Source of the DNA: Paranoxybacillus sp035645275
GTDB taxonomy: Bacteria; Bacillota; Bacilli; Bacillales; Anoxybacillaceae
Assembly: GCA_035645275.1 (NCBI GenBank)
Contig: DASQMX010000023.1
Location: 1-64,000, forward strand
DNA: 64,000 nt
Direction of reading: 5' to 3'
Under the pieces are notes generated by a model, which had not been told where the DNA came from, did not search any database, and saw only the letters and a list, made by a program, of their open reading frames with translations. Below are positions 42,871-51,107 of this stretch, piece after piece (position 1 is the first letter of the stretch; every line of letters starts with the position of its first letter). The translations under genes were made by a program, and so were the position numbers.

Positions 42871-43290
42871 GCCAACCATTAATAATGTTCGGGTAATCGC
42901 TGCGACAATTTTTTGTCGTAGAGGAAAGTCCATGCTCGCACGGTGCTGAGATGCCCGTAGTGTTCGTGCCTAGCGAAACCATAAGCTAGGGCAGTCTGGC
43001 TACGGCTGGGCTGACGGCAGGGAAAGAACCTAAGTCCACCTGAGGATATGGTTCGATTACCTTTAAAGTGCCACAGTGACGTAGCTCTAAGGGAAACCTT
43101 AGAGGTGGAACGCGGTAAACCCCACGAGCGAGAAACCCAAATGATGGTAGGGGCACCTTCCCGAAGGAAATGAACGGAGGGAAGGACAGATGAGTTTTTC
43201 ATCTGTAGATAGATGATTACCGCCGGAGTACGAGGCGAGAAGCCGTCTGCAGTACGAAGGTACAGAACATGGCTTACAGAACATTATTAA
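42871..43290 (+). ncRNA. rnpB: RNase P RNA, B type
   Basis: Catalytic RNA that matures tRNA 5' ends. Conserved blocks occur in order: GTTCGGGTAATCGCTGC, GAGGAAAGTCCATGCTCGC, GAACGCGGTAAACCCC, GAGCGAGAAACCCAAAT, AGATAGATGATTACCGCC and TACAGAACAT. The overall layout is that of Bacillus type-B RNase P. The ends pair (ATTAATAATGTTC at the start with GAACATTATTAAT at the end). Exact ends are estimated. Confidence 0.97.
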
Positions 43291-43305
43291 TGGGATTAAG
43301 CAAAT

Positions 43306-43350
43306 AAGAAAAGCTCTCCGACATTTGTGGGAGAGCTTTTCTTATTTTTA
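43306..43350 (+). terminator. Terminator of rnpB
   Basis: AAGAAAAGCTCTCC and GGAGAGCTTTTCTT enclose a short loop, then ATTTTTA. Confidence 0.9.
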
Positions 43351-43487
43351 ATAAAAATATGTTTATTTAAGGTGAAAATTCATTTCTAAGGGCGGAGAAA
43401 TTTTTCCGGAAATGTTAAAATGAACATATACATAATATCTATCGTTTATTTCGGTACGTGTTTTTTAAAAAGTGTGGGGGAATAAGG

Positions 43488-44114
43488 ATGCATAATGATA
43501 ACTCAAAAACGTTAGAGAAAACGACATTTTTCGAAATTGCCAAAAAAGTCATTGAATATACAGGAGAAGGTGTTATTGTTACCGATTCAAAAGGTAATAT
43601 ATTATTAGCGAATCCTGCTTTTGAAATAGTAACTGGCTATAGTGTCGATGAAGTGATTGGGAAAAAACCACATATTTTACAATCTGGATTGCATGATAAG
43701 AAGTTTTATGAAAAAATGTGGAAAGAAATTAAAAAGAAAGGTTTTTGGAAAGGTGAGATTTGGAATAAGCGGAAAGATGGAGAGCTGTTTGTCGAGTGGC
43801 TGACGATTAGTGCCGTAAAAGATAAAGAAGGAAATGTGGTAAATTATGTCGCGATCTTTTCTGATATTACCGAACATAAACAAAATGTAGAGCAGTTAAA
43901 GCGGTTAGCGCATTATGATATATTAACAGGTGTTGCGAATCGCTACTTGTTTACGAAACGTCTAAGAAGTCTTATTCCAACATCGCGCAAAGCAAATATC
44001 ATCAGCAATTTGCGTTATTGCTTTTAGATTTAGATCGATTTAACAAGGATACCATGTTTCAAAACCGGTTCTGCTTCCGGAACTGTATGAGTTGTTAAAA
44101 ACTTGGAATCAATG
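43488..44114 (+). pseudogene. Collapsed PAS-GGDEF-receiver signalling gene
   Basis: From ATG 43488 (after GGGGGAATAAGG) the frame encodes a PAS domain with PAC motif (about residues 15-145; GKKPHILQSGLHDKKFYE, ENLIKED-type WKGEIWNKRKDGELF) and the start of a GGDEF domain (AHYDILTGVANRYLFTKRL). A frameshift near 43970 moves the text to another frame (QFALLLLDLDRFN), and shortly after comes VSKPVLLPELYELLKTWNQ, which looks like the end of a receiver domain. At least one frameshift and a large internal deletion are needed to explain this. Confidence 0.75.
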
Positions 44115-44132
44115 ATGAATAGGGTGAGTGAA

Positions 44133-45269
44133 ATGGGAACTATTACATTAATCGCAACAGCGGCAATGGGAGTGGAATCGATTGTCGCTGATGAAGTGAG
44201 AAATCTTGGTTATGATTGTACTGTAGAAAACGGAAAAGTTACGTTCGAGGCAGATGAACTCGCGATTTGCCGTGCTAATCTATGGCTGAGAACGGCGGAC
44301 CGCGTCAAATTAAAAGTAGGTGAATTTAAGGCCACGTCTTTTGAAGAATTATTTGAAAAGACGAAAGCGTTAAATTGGGCTGATTTTATCCCAGCTAATG
44401 CTGAATTTCCTGTCATCGGCAAATCGGTAAAGTCGAAATTATTCAGCGTGTCTGATTGTCAGGCGATTGTGAAAAAAGCAGTGGTAGAAAGCTTAAAACA
44501 GCATTACCGCGTTTCTTGGTTTGAAGAAACTGGTCCGCTTTACCGGATTGAAGTTGCTTTACATAAAGATATTGCGACATTGACGATTGATACGAGCGGA
44601 GTGGGTCTTCATAAGCGCGGCTATCGTGTTGGACAAGGTGAAGCACCATTGAAGGAAACATTGGCCGCAGCGCTTATTCAACTAACAAATTGGACTCCAG
44701 ATCGCCCTTTTGTTGATCCATTTTGTGGTTCAGGAACGATTCCAATTGAAGCTGCTTTAATTGGTCAAAATATTGCTCCTGGTTTTAACCGAGATTTCGT
44801 TTCTGAACAGTGGGATTGGATCGGAAAACGGAAATGGGAACAAGCACGTCAAGAAGTAGAAGACTTGGCTAATTACGATCAGCCGCTTGAAATATATGGA
44901 TTTGATATTGACCATCGCATGGTGAACATTGCAAAAGAAAACGCGCTTGAAGCTGGATTAGCCGATTTAATTACGTTTAAACAAATGCAGGTCAAAGACT
45001 TTTCATTAAAACAGCCATACGGCGTGATTGTTGGCAACCCGCCTTATGGTGAGCGCTTAGGAGAACGAAAAGAAGTAGAAAAAATGTATGAAGAAATGGG
45101 CAAGACATTTGCTAAGCTTGATACATGGTCGATTTACATTTTGACGTCTCATAAGGAATTCGAGAAATATTACGGCAAGCCAGCCACGAAGCGGCGCAAA
45201 CTCTTTAACGGTTTTATTGAAACCCAGTATTATCAATATTGGGGGCCGCGGCCGCCGAAAAAAAGTTGA
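44133..45269 (+). CDS. ypsC: THUMP-domain RNA methyltransferase YpsC (RlmL-type)
   Basis: A 378-residue SAM-dependent methyltransferase. The N-terminal THUMP domain (about 1-155) binds RNA. The catalytic half has FVDPFCGSGTIPIEAALIG (motif I) and IVGNPPYGERLG (the NPPY motif for N-methylation). E. coli RlmL methylates G2445 of 23S rRNA and this is the likely role. ATG at 44133 follows AGGGTGAG; in-frame ATGs upstream belong to the remnant gene. Position after rnpB equals that in B. subtilis. Confidence 0.93.
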   Translation: MGTITLIATAAMGVESIVADEVRNLGYDCTVENGKVTFEADELAICRANLWLRTADRVKLKVGEFKATSFEELFEKTKALNWADFIPANAEFPVIGKSVKSKLFSVSDCQAIVKKAVVESLKQHYRVSWFEETGPLYRIEVALHKDIATLTIDTSGVGLHKRGYRVGQGEAPLKETLAAALIQLTNWTPDRPFVDPFCGSGTIPIEAALIGQNIAPGFNRDFVSEQWDWIGKRKWEQARQEVEDLANYDQPLEIYGFDIDHRMVNIAKENALEAGLADLITFKQMQVKDFSLKQPYGVIVGNPPYGERLGERKEVEKMYEEMGKTFAKLDTWSIYILTSHKEFEKYYGKPATKRRKLFNGFIETQYYQYWGPRPPKKS

Positions 45270-45439
45270 TATATCAAGAATTTGCGCGATTTTTTACATG
45301 GTGAGCTAGAAATTATGAGCAAATTTTAAGCCACACTTTAAGAGAGTTGGAAAAAGGAAAAATGGAGTATATGAAACAGAAAAAATAGAGTTGTCATCTG
45401 TTTGTATGAAGTTATAGACCATTTGTTAAAGCCAGATGA

Positions 45440-45600
45440 CAGCCTGTCGTTTCACAATCCGGAGCGGGAATTGGATTTTATAATGTTAATGAACGGCTGA
45501 AATCGCTGCTTGGAGAACATGCGAAACGACTGCTTATATCTCAAGAGGAGAAAAGGTACGACGGTTCAGCTTGTTATGCCATATAAGCAGGAAGAAAGGA
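45440..45600 (+). pseudogene. 3' remnant of a LytS-type sensor kinase gene
   Basis: The reading SQSGAGIGFYNVNERLKSLL is the end of a LytS-like ATPase (G-box followed by NVNERL). A frameshift then leads to GTTVQLVMPYKQEERRE, the usual last strand. Most of the kinase gene, including the membrane part, is missing. The intact LytTR-type regulator follows immediately. Confidence 0.75.
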
Positions 45601-45612
45601 GGGAATGCGTTT

Positions 45613-46344
45613 TTGCGTATTCGAGTGATGGTCGTTGATGATGAACAGCTGAGCCGCGAGGAACTCAAACATCTTTTAAGTGCTTATCAGCAAATTGACA
45701 TAGTTGCCGAAGCGGATTGTGGGGAAAGCGCTTTAAAGAAGATATTGACATGGCAGCCTGATGTTGTTTTTCTCGATATTGAAATCGGAGAAATGTCAGG
45801 ATTCAGCTTGGCGAAAATGTTGCAACGGTTGAAACAACCGCCGAAAATTGTCTTTGCTACAGCCTGCCCTAATTATGCGGTGGAAGCATTTCGGTACGAA
45901 GCGGTCGATTATTTGTTAAAACCGTTCGATGAGGCCCAAGTGAATGAAACCGTCATGCGTTTAATTCGCCATTTTCAAAAAGAACGTGAAACATTTCCCG
46001 AAGTTCCAGCTTCGATTCGCAAGTTAGCGATTGAGGAAGATGATCGTATCGTCTATGTCTCGCCGCATGATATTTTGTACTGCTTTCGCGAAGTAAAAGA
46101 GACAGTGATTGTGACAAACGCAAAAACGTATTATACGAAAGTTCCTTTAAAGGAACTGGAACAAAAACTAAAAAATTATCTGTTTTTCCGCACTCATAAA
46201 AGTTATCTTGTGAATGTCGAGAAAGTCAAACAATTAACACCATGGTTTAATGGAGCATACCAGTTAACATTGACTGGTGTTCCAGATAAAATTCCAGTCA
46301 GCCGCAATTATGTTAAATTATTGCGCCAAAAATTAGAACTGTAA
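45613..46344 (+). CDS. LytTR-family response regulator (LytT-like)
   Basis: A 243-residue regulator. The receiver has VVDDE, the phosphoacceptor in DVVFLDIEIGEMSG and YLLKPFD. The C-terminal LytTR DNA-binding domain has FFRTHKSYLVNVEKV and IPVSRNYVKLLRQ. In B. subtilis LytS-LytT responds to acetate/pyruvate overflow and drives pftAB-type genes. The start is TTG 45613, ten bases after AAAGGAGG. Its partner kinase upstream is decayed, so the regulator is an orphan or has another phosphodonor. Confidence 0.9.
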   Translation: MRIRVMVVDDEQLSREELKHLLSAYQQIDIVAEADCGESALKKILTWQPDVVFLDIEIGEMSGFSLAKMLQRLKQPPKIVFATACPNYAVEAFRYEAVDYLLKPFDEAQVNETVMRLIRHFQKERETFPEVPASIRKLAIEEDDRIVYVSPHDILYCFREVKETVIVTNAKTYYTKVPLKELEQKLKNYLFFRTHKSYLVNVEKVKQLTPWFNGAYQLTLTGVPDKIPVSRNYVKLLRQKLEL

Positions 46345-46393
46345 TTTTGGGTAAGAAGCAAGTGCATTTGCATCTTTGGTGGGGATTTGGAAA

Positions 46394-46518
46394 GGAGGCT
46401 ATCTCAAAAGTATAGGGTTAGACCCCGCAACTAAATATAAAGATCATATGTTGGGATAAATGAACTACATATTATTTATGAAATGTGCGTGAGGTCAGAT
46501 CCTTATGAGACATCCTCT
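46394..46518 (+). repeat. GTCAGAC hairpin repeat, copy c
   Basis: Left arm GGAGGCTATCTCAAAAG, right arm CTTATGAGACATCCTC, with GTGCGTGAGGTCAGATCC inside the right arm and GGGTTAGACCCC inside the left. Begins 50 bases after the LytTR gene. Confidence 0.72.
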
Positions 46519-46778
46519 AGACAACAAAAGAGTTCTGGTTTGAATTTCAAAATCTTTAATAGCAACATAAAACGCACCGCCTTTTGTTGATCATTTAGCT
46601 AAAAATTGAACATATAAATAAAACGTTTGGGTAATTTTTTAAAACCCAAACGTTTTTTAAAATATTTTTTGCTCTTCAATTATCACACTTGTTAGTTAAG
46701 TAAAGGTTATATTGTTGCTGTTTGATTGCTTATCCCGATATGCTGAACAATGTTCATCTGTCACCAAAATATCAACCT
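46519..46778. other. Intergenic region with terminator
   Basis: Contains the AAACGTTTGGGT / ACCCAAACGTTT terminator at 46621-46655; otherwise no gene recognised. Confidence 0.5.
46619..46660. terminator. Bidirectional terminator
   Basis: AAACGTTTGGGT and ACCCAAACGTTT pair perfectly with A/T runs at both ends, between the LytTR gene and the convergent regulator gene. Confidence 0.82.
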
Positions 46779-47126
46779 TTATTTTGCTTCCATTTCCCGC
46801 TTTAGACGAATAAAGGCAATAAATTGATTTAATTCATCTTGTGAAAGAGATTTTTCGTCTATTGTCAAACTGATTTGACTAAGGATATCTTTGCTCGTTA
46901 ACTCAATCGTATCACGTTCGCTTGCATAAGTTTCTGTCATACCTAATAAATAATCGACAGATGTTTCGAACAAAACGGCGAGTTCTTTTAACGCGTCTAA
47001 TGAAGGTTGGCGATATCCTGATTCATAGCCGGCATAGGTGCTTTTTGCGATGCCAAGTCGATTCGCTGTATATTGCAGTGACCAATTCTTTGTTTTTCTT
47101 AGCTTGGATAACCGTTTTGAAATCAT
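46779..47126 (-). CDS. AnsR-like XRE regulator, second copy
   Basis: A 115-residue protein closely related to the AnsR at 3702-4070: the same WSLQYTANRLGIAKSTYAGY recognition region and the same SLSQDELNQFIAFIRLKRE tail, with differences mainly in the linker. It is divergent from a malic enzyme gene, and that promoter region shares two sequence blocks with the ansA promoter. It probably represses malic enzyme, perhaps together with its paralogue. In B. subtilis one AnsR serves an operon that also includes malic enzyme; here the system appears split and duplicated. Confidence 0.87.
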   Translation of the reverse strand: MISKRLSKLRKTKNWSLQYTANRLGIAKSTYAGYESGYRQPSLDALKELAVLFETSVDYLLGMTETYASERDTIELTSKDILSQISLTIDEKSLSQDELNQFIAFIRLKREMEAK

Positions 47127-47169
47127 TGAACTGCTCTCCTATCCCGTCTGTCATGATTAAAGATAAAAC

Positions 47170-47251
47170 GTTCGCGAAATGAATAAATAATACTTGTTAT
47201 CTAACTTGGAAATGGAATATAATTTAATCATTAAGTCGCATAGCGCGTACG
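47170..47251 (+). promoter_or_regulatory. Malic enzyme promoter with AnsR-type operator blocks
   Basis: TTGTTA (47194-47199) and TATAAT (47218-47223), spacer 18. Upstream GTTCGCGAAATGAATAAA is the same as in front of ansA, and GTCGCATAGCGCGTACG at 47235-47251 corresponds to the downstream block there. Confidence 0.75.
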
Positions 47252-47355
47252 AATGTTATATCGTAATACATACTGTTTTTTAATAAAGTATAACACATTT
47301 TTAAAATGTGATGAACTTTTTCTTCTAAAAAATGAGGATAGAAAGGTAGAGTGAG

Positions 47356-48780
47356 ATGTCAATACCAAGTGGTGCAAGTATGCATATTACAATCCGTCTT
47401 CAATTTCAAAAAGACCTTGTTTCGTTTGGAGACATTGCGACTGCCATTGGAAAAGCTGGCGGGGATATTGTCGGGATTGACGTGATTTCTTCCAGTAAAA
47501 CCCATACGGTTCGCGATATCACTGTCAGTGCGTTCGATACAAAACATAGCGACTTAATTACGGACATGTTGAAAAAAATTAATGGTGTCAAAGTCATTCA
47601 TGTATCTGACCGAACATTTTTAATGCACATTGGCGGAAAAATTGAAATGAAATCAAAAATCCCAATTAAAAATCGCGATGATTTATCACGTGTTTATACT
47701 CCAGGAGTTGCCCGCGTTTGTACAGCGATTGCTGAAGATCCAACCAAGGCTTATTCACTGACGATTAAGCGTAACACTGTCGCTGTTGTTTCAGATGGTA
47801 CAGCGGTGCTTGGGCTTGGCGATATCGGACCGCATGCGGCAATGCCGGTCATGGAAGGAAAAGCGATGTTGTTTAAGCAGCTTGCCGGTGTTGATGCGTT
47901 TCCGATTTGTTTAGATACGAAAGATACGGAAGAAATTATTCAAATCGTCAAAGCGATTGCTCCTGCTTTTGGGGGAATTAACTTAGAAGATATTTCTGCC
48001 CCTCGCTGCTTTGAAATTGAAGAAAGATTAAAGAAAGAATTGGATATTCCTGTTTTCCATGATGATCAGCACGGTACAGCTGTAGTCTTGTTGGCTGGGC
48101 TGTTGAATGCATTAAAAATCGTCGGCAAAAAATTAGAGGATATTAAAGTTGTTTTAACGGGAATTGGTGCAGCTGGAATTGCCTGCACGAAAATTTTGCT
48201 TGCTGCCGGCGTGCGCAACATTATTGGTGTTGACCGACACGGGGCAATCCATCGAGGGGTAAATTATGAGAATCCGTATTGGATGGAATATGCTCAAATA
48301 ACAAATCCAGATAATTTAAGTGGAACGTTATCCGATGTAATTAAAGGTGCCGATGTATTTATTGGTGTTTCTGCGCCAGGCATTTTAACAGTAGAAGATA
48401 TTAAGAAAATGGCAAAAGATCCGATTGTTTTTGCAATGGCGAATCCTGTACCGGAGATTGATCCGGAACTTGCTGAACCATATGTTCGTGTCATGGCGAC
48501 TGGAAGATCGGATTATCCAAACCAAATTAATAACGTTCTTTGCTTCCCTGGTATTTTCCGTGGGGCGTTAGATTGCCGGGCAAAAGAAATTAATGAAGAA
48601 ATGAAATTAGCAGCAGCCCAGGCAATTGCTTCTGTAGTAACAGATGAAGAATTAAGTGAAACGTACATCATTCCAAGCGTTTTCAACAATAAAGTAGCAG
48701 AACGGGTACGCGAAGCGGTTATTAAAGCAGCATATCGTACAGGAGTGGCCCGTAAAGAGGCGATCGCTCCTACAGAGTAA
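47356..48780 (+). CDS. mleA: Malic enzyme with N-terminal ACT domain
   Basis: A 474-residue oxidative malate decarboxylase (malate to pyruvate and CO2, with NAD or NADP). Residues 1-85 are an ACT regulatory domain (SFGDIATAIGKAGGDIVGID). The catalytic part has SRVYTPGVARVC, FHDDQHGTAVVLLAGLLNAL (metal site) and the dinucleotide loop TGIGAAGIACTKILL. It completes a path from asparagine through aspartate, fumarate and malate to pyruvate with ansAB. The mleA name follows from the link to an AnsR-like gene; NAD versus NADP use is not settled. The ribosome site is AAAGGTAGAGTG. Confidence 0.92.
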   Translation: MSIPSGASMHITIRLQFQKDLVSFGDIATAIGKAGGDIVGIDVISSSKTHTVRDITVSAFDTKHSDLITDMLKKINGVKVIHVSDRTFLMHIGGKIEMKSKIPIKNRDDLSRVYTPGVARVCTAIAEDPTKAYSLTIKRNTVAVVSDGTAVLGLGDIGPHAAMPVMEGKAMLFKQLAGVDAFPICLDTKDTEEIIQIVKAIAPAFGGINLEDISAPRCFEIEERLKKELDIPVFHDDQHGTAVVLLAGLLNALKIVGKKLEDIKVVLTGIGAAGIACTKILLAAGVRNIIGVDRHGAIHRGVNYENPYWMEYAQITNPDNLSGTLSDVIKGADVFIGVSAPGILTVEDIKKMAKDPIVFAMANPVPEIDPELAEPYVRVMATGRSDYPNQINNVLCFPGIFRGALDCRAKEINEEMKLAAAQAIASVVTDEELSETYIIPSVFNNKVAERVREAVIKAAYRTGVARKEAIAPTE

Positions 48781-48844
48781 TTAATTACTTATAACTTATG
48801 TGCTTGCATAACATAAGTCGATGTTAAAATTTCAGATATTTTTA

Positions 48845-48878
48845 AAGGGCACTTGCAGCAAAAGCAAGTGCTTTTTTA
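48845..48878 (+). terminator. Terminator of malic enzyme gene
   Basis: GCACTTGC and GCAAGTGC with a 7-nt loop, then TTTTTT. Confidence 0.9.
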
Positions 48879-49082
48879 TGAATTTTATTTTTTAACAAAA
48901 CTATGTTCTAAATGAAAAATAGAATTAAACAGCTAAACAATAACTAATAAAGTTCTTTTATCTACTTAATGAAATCATTTTTCACAAGTATTTGAAATGC
49001 AATATATCTTTATATTGAATTGCGTTTAACCGAAATATAAATTCGTATGTAAATACTAATTTTGGTATAATATTGATAATTG
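48879..49082. other. AT-rich promoter region
   Basis: No gene seen. It must hold the promoter of the rsgA-like leader transcript; the stretch before 49080 has TATAAT-like sequence (GGTATAATATTG). Confidence 0.4.
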
Positions 49083-49247
49083 AAAATTCTCGGTTAAGGA
49101 GTGATGCATTATGGTGAAGAGAAAAAGAAAAATCGTGAAAAAGAAGATCATGGAGGCATTCTTTTTATAACCGAGATTTTTGTACGGGATAAAAAGATTC
49201 CTCTATGATCTGAGAATTTCGGATTAAACATATAGGAGGAATCTTCA
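49083..49247 (+). promoter_or_regulatory. Attenuator-like leader of the rsgA-like gene
   Basis: Three pairing options are visible. A: CTCGGTTA (49089-49096, touching the leader ribosome site AAGGAG) with B: TAACCGAG (49168-49175), extendable to about 13 of 14 pairs. C1: AAGATTCCTC (49194-49203) with D: GAGGAATCTT (49236-49245), which buries the AGGAGG of the main gene. B can also pair with C2: AATTTCGGATTA (49215-49226), which sits in the C1-D loop. The leader peptide gene lies between A and B. This is the logic of ribosome-stalling translational attenuators. Confidence 0.65.
49111..49170 (+). CDS. Leader peptide, 19 aa, polybasic
   Basis: MVKRKRKIVKKKIMEAFFL, with AAGGAG nine bases before ATG, a better site than many real genes have. 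The coding region is enclosed by inverted repeats A and B. The Arg/Lys-X-Arg/Lys pattern resembles that in leader peptides on which macrolides stall ribosomes, which is only an analogy. It probably works by being translated rather than as a product. Confidence 0.6.
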   Translation: MVKRKRKIVKKKIMEAFFL

Positions 49248-50301
49248 TTGAAACTTGAACAGTTAGGCTGGAATTCATTTTTTATTAAGAATTTTGAGCA
49301 ATATGATCAAGAAGAATTTACAGTCGGTAGAGTTATTTTAGAACATAAACATTTATATCGAATTGTGACGGAATACGGAGAATTACTTGGTGATCTTGCC
49401 GGGAAGCTCCGTTTTAATGCTGTCGGACGCGCAGTAGGCGATTGGGTAGTCATTCGTCCACGCATCGATGAGAAAAAAGCAACAATTCAAGCGGTGCTGC
49501 CAAGAAAAAGTAAATTTTCAAGAAAAACAGCAGGAGAGGCAACTGAAGAACAAATTGTCGCGGCAAATGTTGATACGGTCTTTCTTGTTAGTGCGTTAAA
49601 TCAAGATTTTAATGTAAGAAGGATCGAACGATATTTAATAATGGCGTGGGAGAGCGGAGCAACCCCTGTTATTATCTTGAACAAAGCAGACCTTTGTTCG
49701 AATGTAGAAGAGGTCGTTGCGGAAGTGGAATCAGTCGCGTTTGGAGTTCCAATACACCCGATAAGTGCCTTGCATCAAGATGGTCTAGATGTACTAAAAC
49801 AATATTTATTACCTGGCAGAACTATCGCGCTTCTTGGTTCCTCAGGGGTTGGAAAGTCAACGATTATGAATCCGACTGCTTGGCAAAGAAGAACAGAAGG
49901 TACAAGAAGTAAGAGAAGGAGATGACCGCGGAAGACATACAACGACTTATCGTGAATTATTTTTGTTACTAACTGGGGCATGTGTCATTGATACACCTGG
50001 TATGAGAGAGTTGCAGCTTTGGGAAGGTGAATCAGGTTTTCAAGAGACATTCGAAGACATACAGGAATTAGCTAGCCAATGTTATTTCCGCGACTGTCAG
50101 CATGGAAGTGAGCCAAAGTGTGCGGTAAAAGCTGCGATCGCAGCCGGAGCGCTCACGCAAGATAGATATGAAAGTTATATAAAACTGCAACGAGAACTCG
50201 CATTTCTAGCACGAAAGATGGATAAAAAAGCACAGCTGGCGGATAAAGAGCGCTGGAAAAAGATTCACCGTGAACTTCGAGGATTTTATAAGCGTAGATA
50301 G
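49248..50301 (+). pseudogene. RsgA-like ribosome assembly GTPase, frameshifted
   Basis: Repaired, the protein is about 350 residues: an OB-fold domain (VGDWVVIRPRID), a circularly permuted GTPase with NKAD (G4), GSSGVGKST (G1), DTPGMREL (G3), and a zinc finger with CYFRDCQHGSEPKC. One extra base near 49872 (AATCCGACTG, where AATCGACTG is expected) throws the frame; afterwards all codons to the normal stop are intact, including the DDRGRHTTTYRE switch region. The start is TTG 49248, eight bases after AGGAGG. RsgA-type GTPases help mature the 30S subunit. It may be a sequencing error, recent loss or, less likely, programmed shifting. Confidence 0.85.
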
Positions 50302-50313
50302 TTTTTATATGAG

Positions 50314-50346
50314 AAAGTCTGTTTCAGCTTAAAGCAGACTTTTTCA
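50314..50346 (+). terminator. Terminator of the rsgA-like gene
   Basis: AAAGTCTG and CAGACTTT enclose a 13-nt loop, followed by TTTC. Confidence 0.7.
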
Positions 50347-50375
50347 GTTGAAAAAATGAGGGAGTGTAATAAAAA

Positions 50376-50789
50376 ATGACTAAGTTGCAATATAAAATTG
50401 TTCATGAGTTACCTGCTGTTCAAGATTATTTACGTCTTCGCAAAGAAAGCGGATTAAGCGAAAAAAGTATAGAAGCAGCTGAACGCGGATTGAAAAATTC
50501 TTTATTTGCAGTAAGCATATATGATAGAGAAAATCTCATTGGCATGGGACGAATAATCGGTGATAACGGTTGCTTTTATCAAATTGTTGATATCGCCGTA
50601 GACCCTCATTATCAAGGGCAAGGACTTGGACAACTGATTATGAAGGAGATAATGGACTATCTCGAAAACAATGCTCCTAAAAGTGCGTATGTTAGTTTAA
50701 TTGCTGATGCACCTGCCAATAAGCTGTATGAGAAGTTTGGTTTTGCTTATACATACCCAAAATCGCATGGGATGTACAAAAAGTATTAG
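50376..50789 (+). CDS. GNAT family N-acetyltransferase
   Basis: A 137-residue acetyltransferase. The acetyl-CoA binding motif is DIAVDPHYQGQGLGQLIMKE (the Q-x-x-G-x-G/A loop) and the C-terminal part has KLYEKFGFAYT. Substrate unknown; the small size and form resemble YjdJ/ElaA-like or arylamine-type members. A GAGGGAG site precedes ATG. It has a terminator on each side or nearby, so it is probably its own unit. Confidence 0.9.
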   Translation: MTKLQYKIVHELPAVQDYLRLRKESGLSEKSIEAAERGLKNSLFAVSIYDRENLIGMGRIIGDNGCFYQIVDIAVDPHYQGQGLGQLIMKEIMDYLENNAPKSAYVSLIADAPANKLYEKFGFAYTYPKSHGMYKKY

Positions 50790-50862
50790 TCATAGGCCCT
50801 TCGTCTAAAGCTGTGACAAAACATAAAAATCATGTAGAATATGACAGTGATAAGGTGTGAAT

Positions 50863-51021
50863 ATGATAATAGGTATTGCATCAATTGTAGTAGGTCTCAT
50901 CATTACTGCTGCCTCTTTGTACTATGCTTATTTAGATGTAAAAAGTGAGACATGCCTATGGAAAAAGTGGTTCGTTTTCATGAGTTATTTGACAGGTTCT
51001 TATCTTGGAATCACTTTTTAA
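50863..51021 (+). CDS. Small membrane protein, 52 aa, possibly frameshifted
   Basis: ATG at 50863 follows AAGGTG. The frame gives two hydrophobic segments (IIGIASIVVGLIITAASLYY and a second near the end). Just beyond, another frame reads SLGLVLIFVGVLFFL to a stop at 51069, a third membrane helix without its own start. So the original gene was probably about 68 codons and has lost its end by a shift. Not recognised. Confidence 0.5.
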   Translation: MIIGIASIVVGLIITAASLYYAYLDVKSETCLWKKWFVFMSYLTGSYLGITF

Positions 51022-51107
51022 GCTTGGGGCTTGTGCTAATTTTTGTTGGCGTTTTATTCTTTTTGTAACAGGTTGTTTTTAAGCTGAATATTAAGTGAGG
51101 GATGAAT

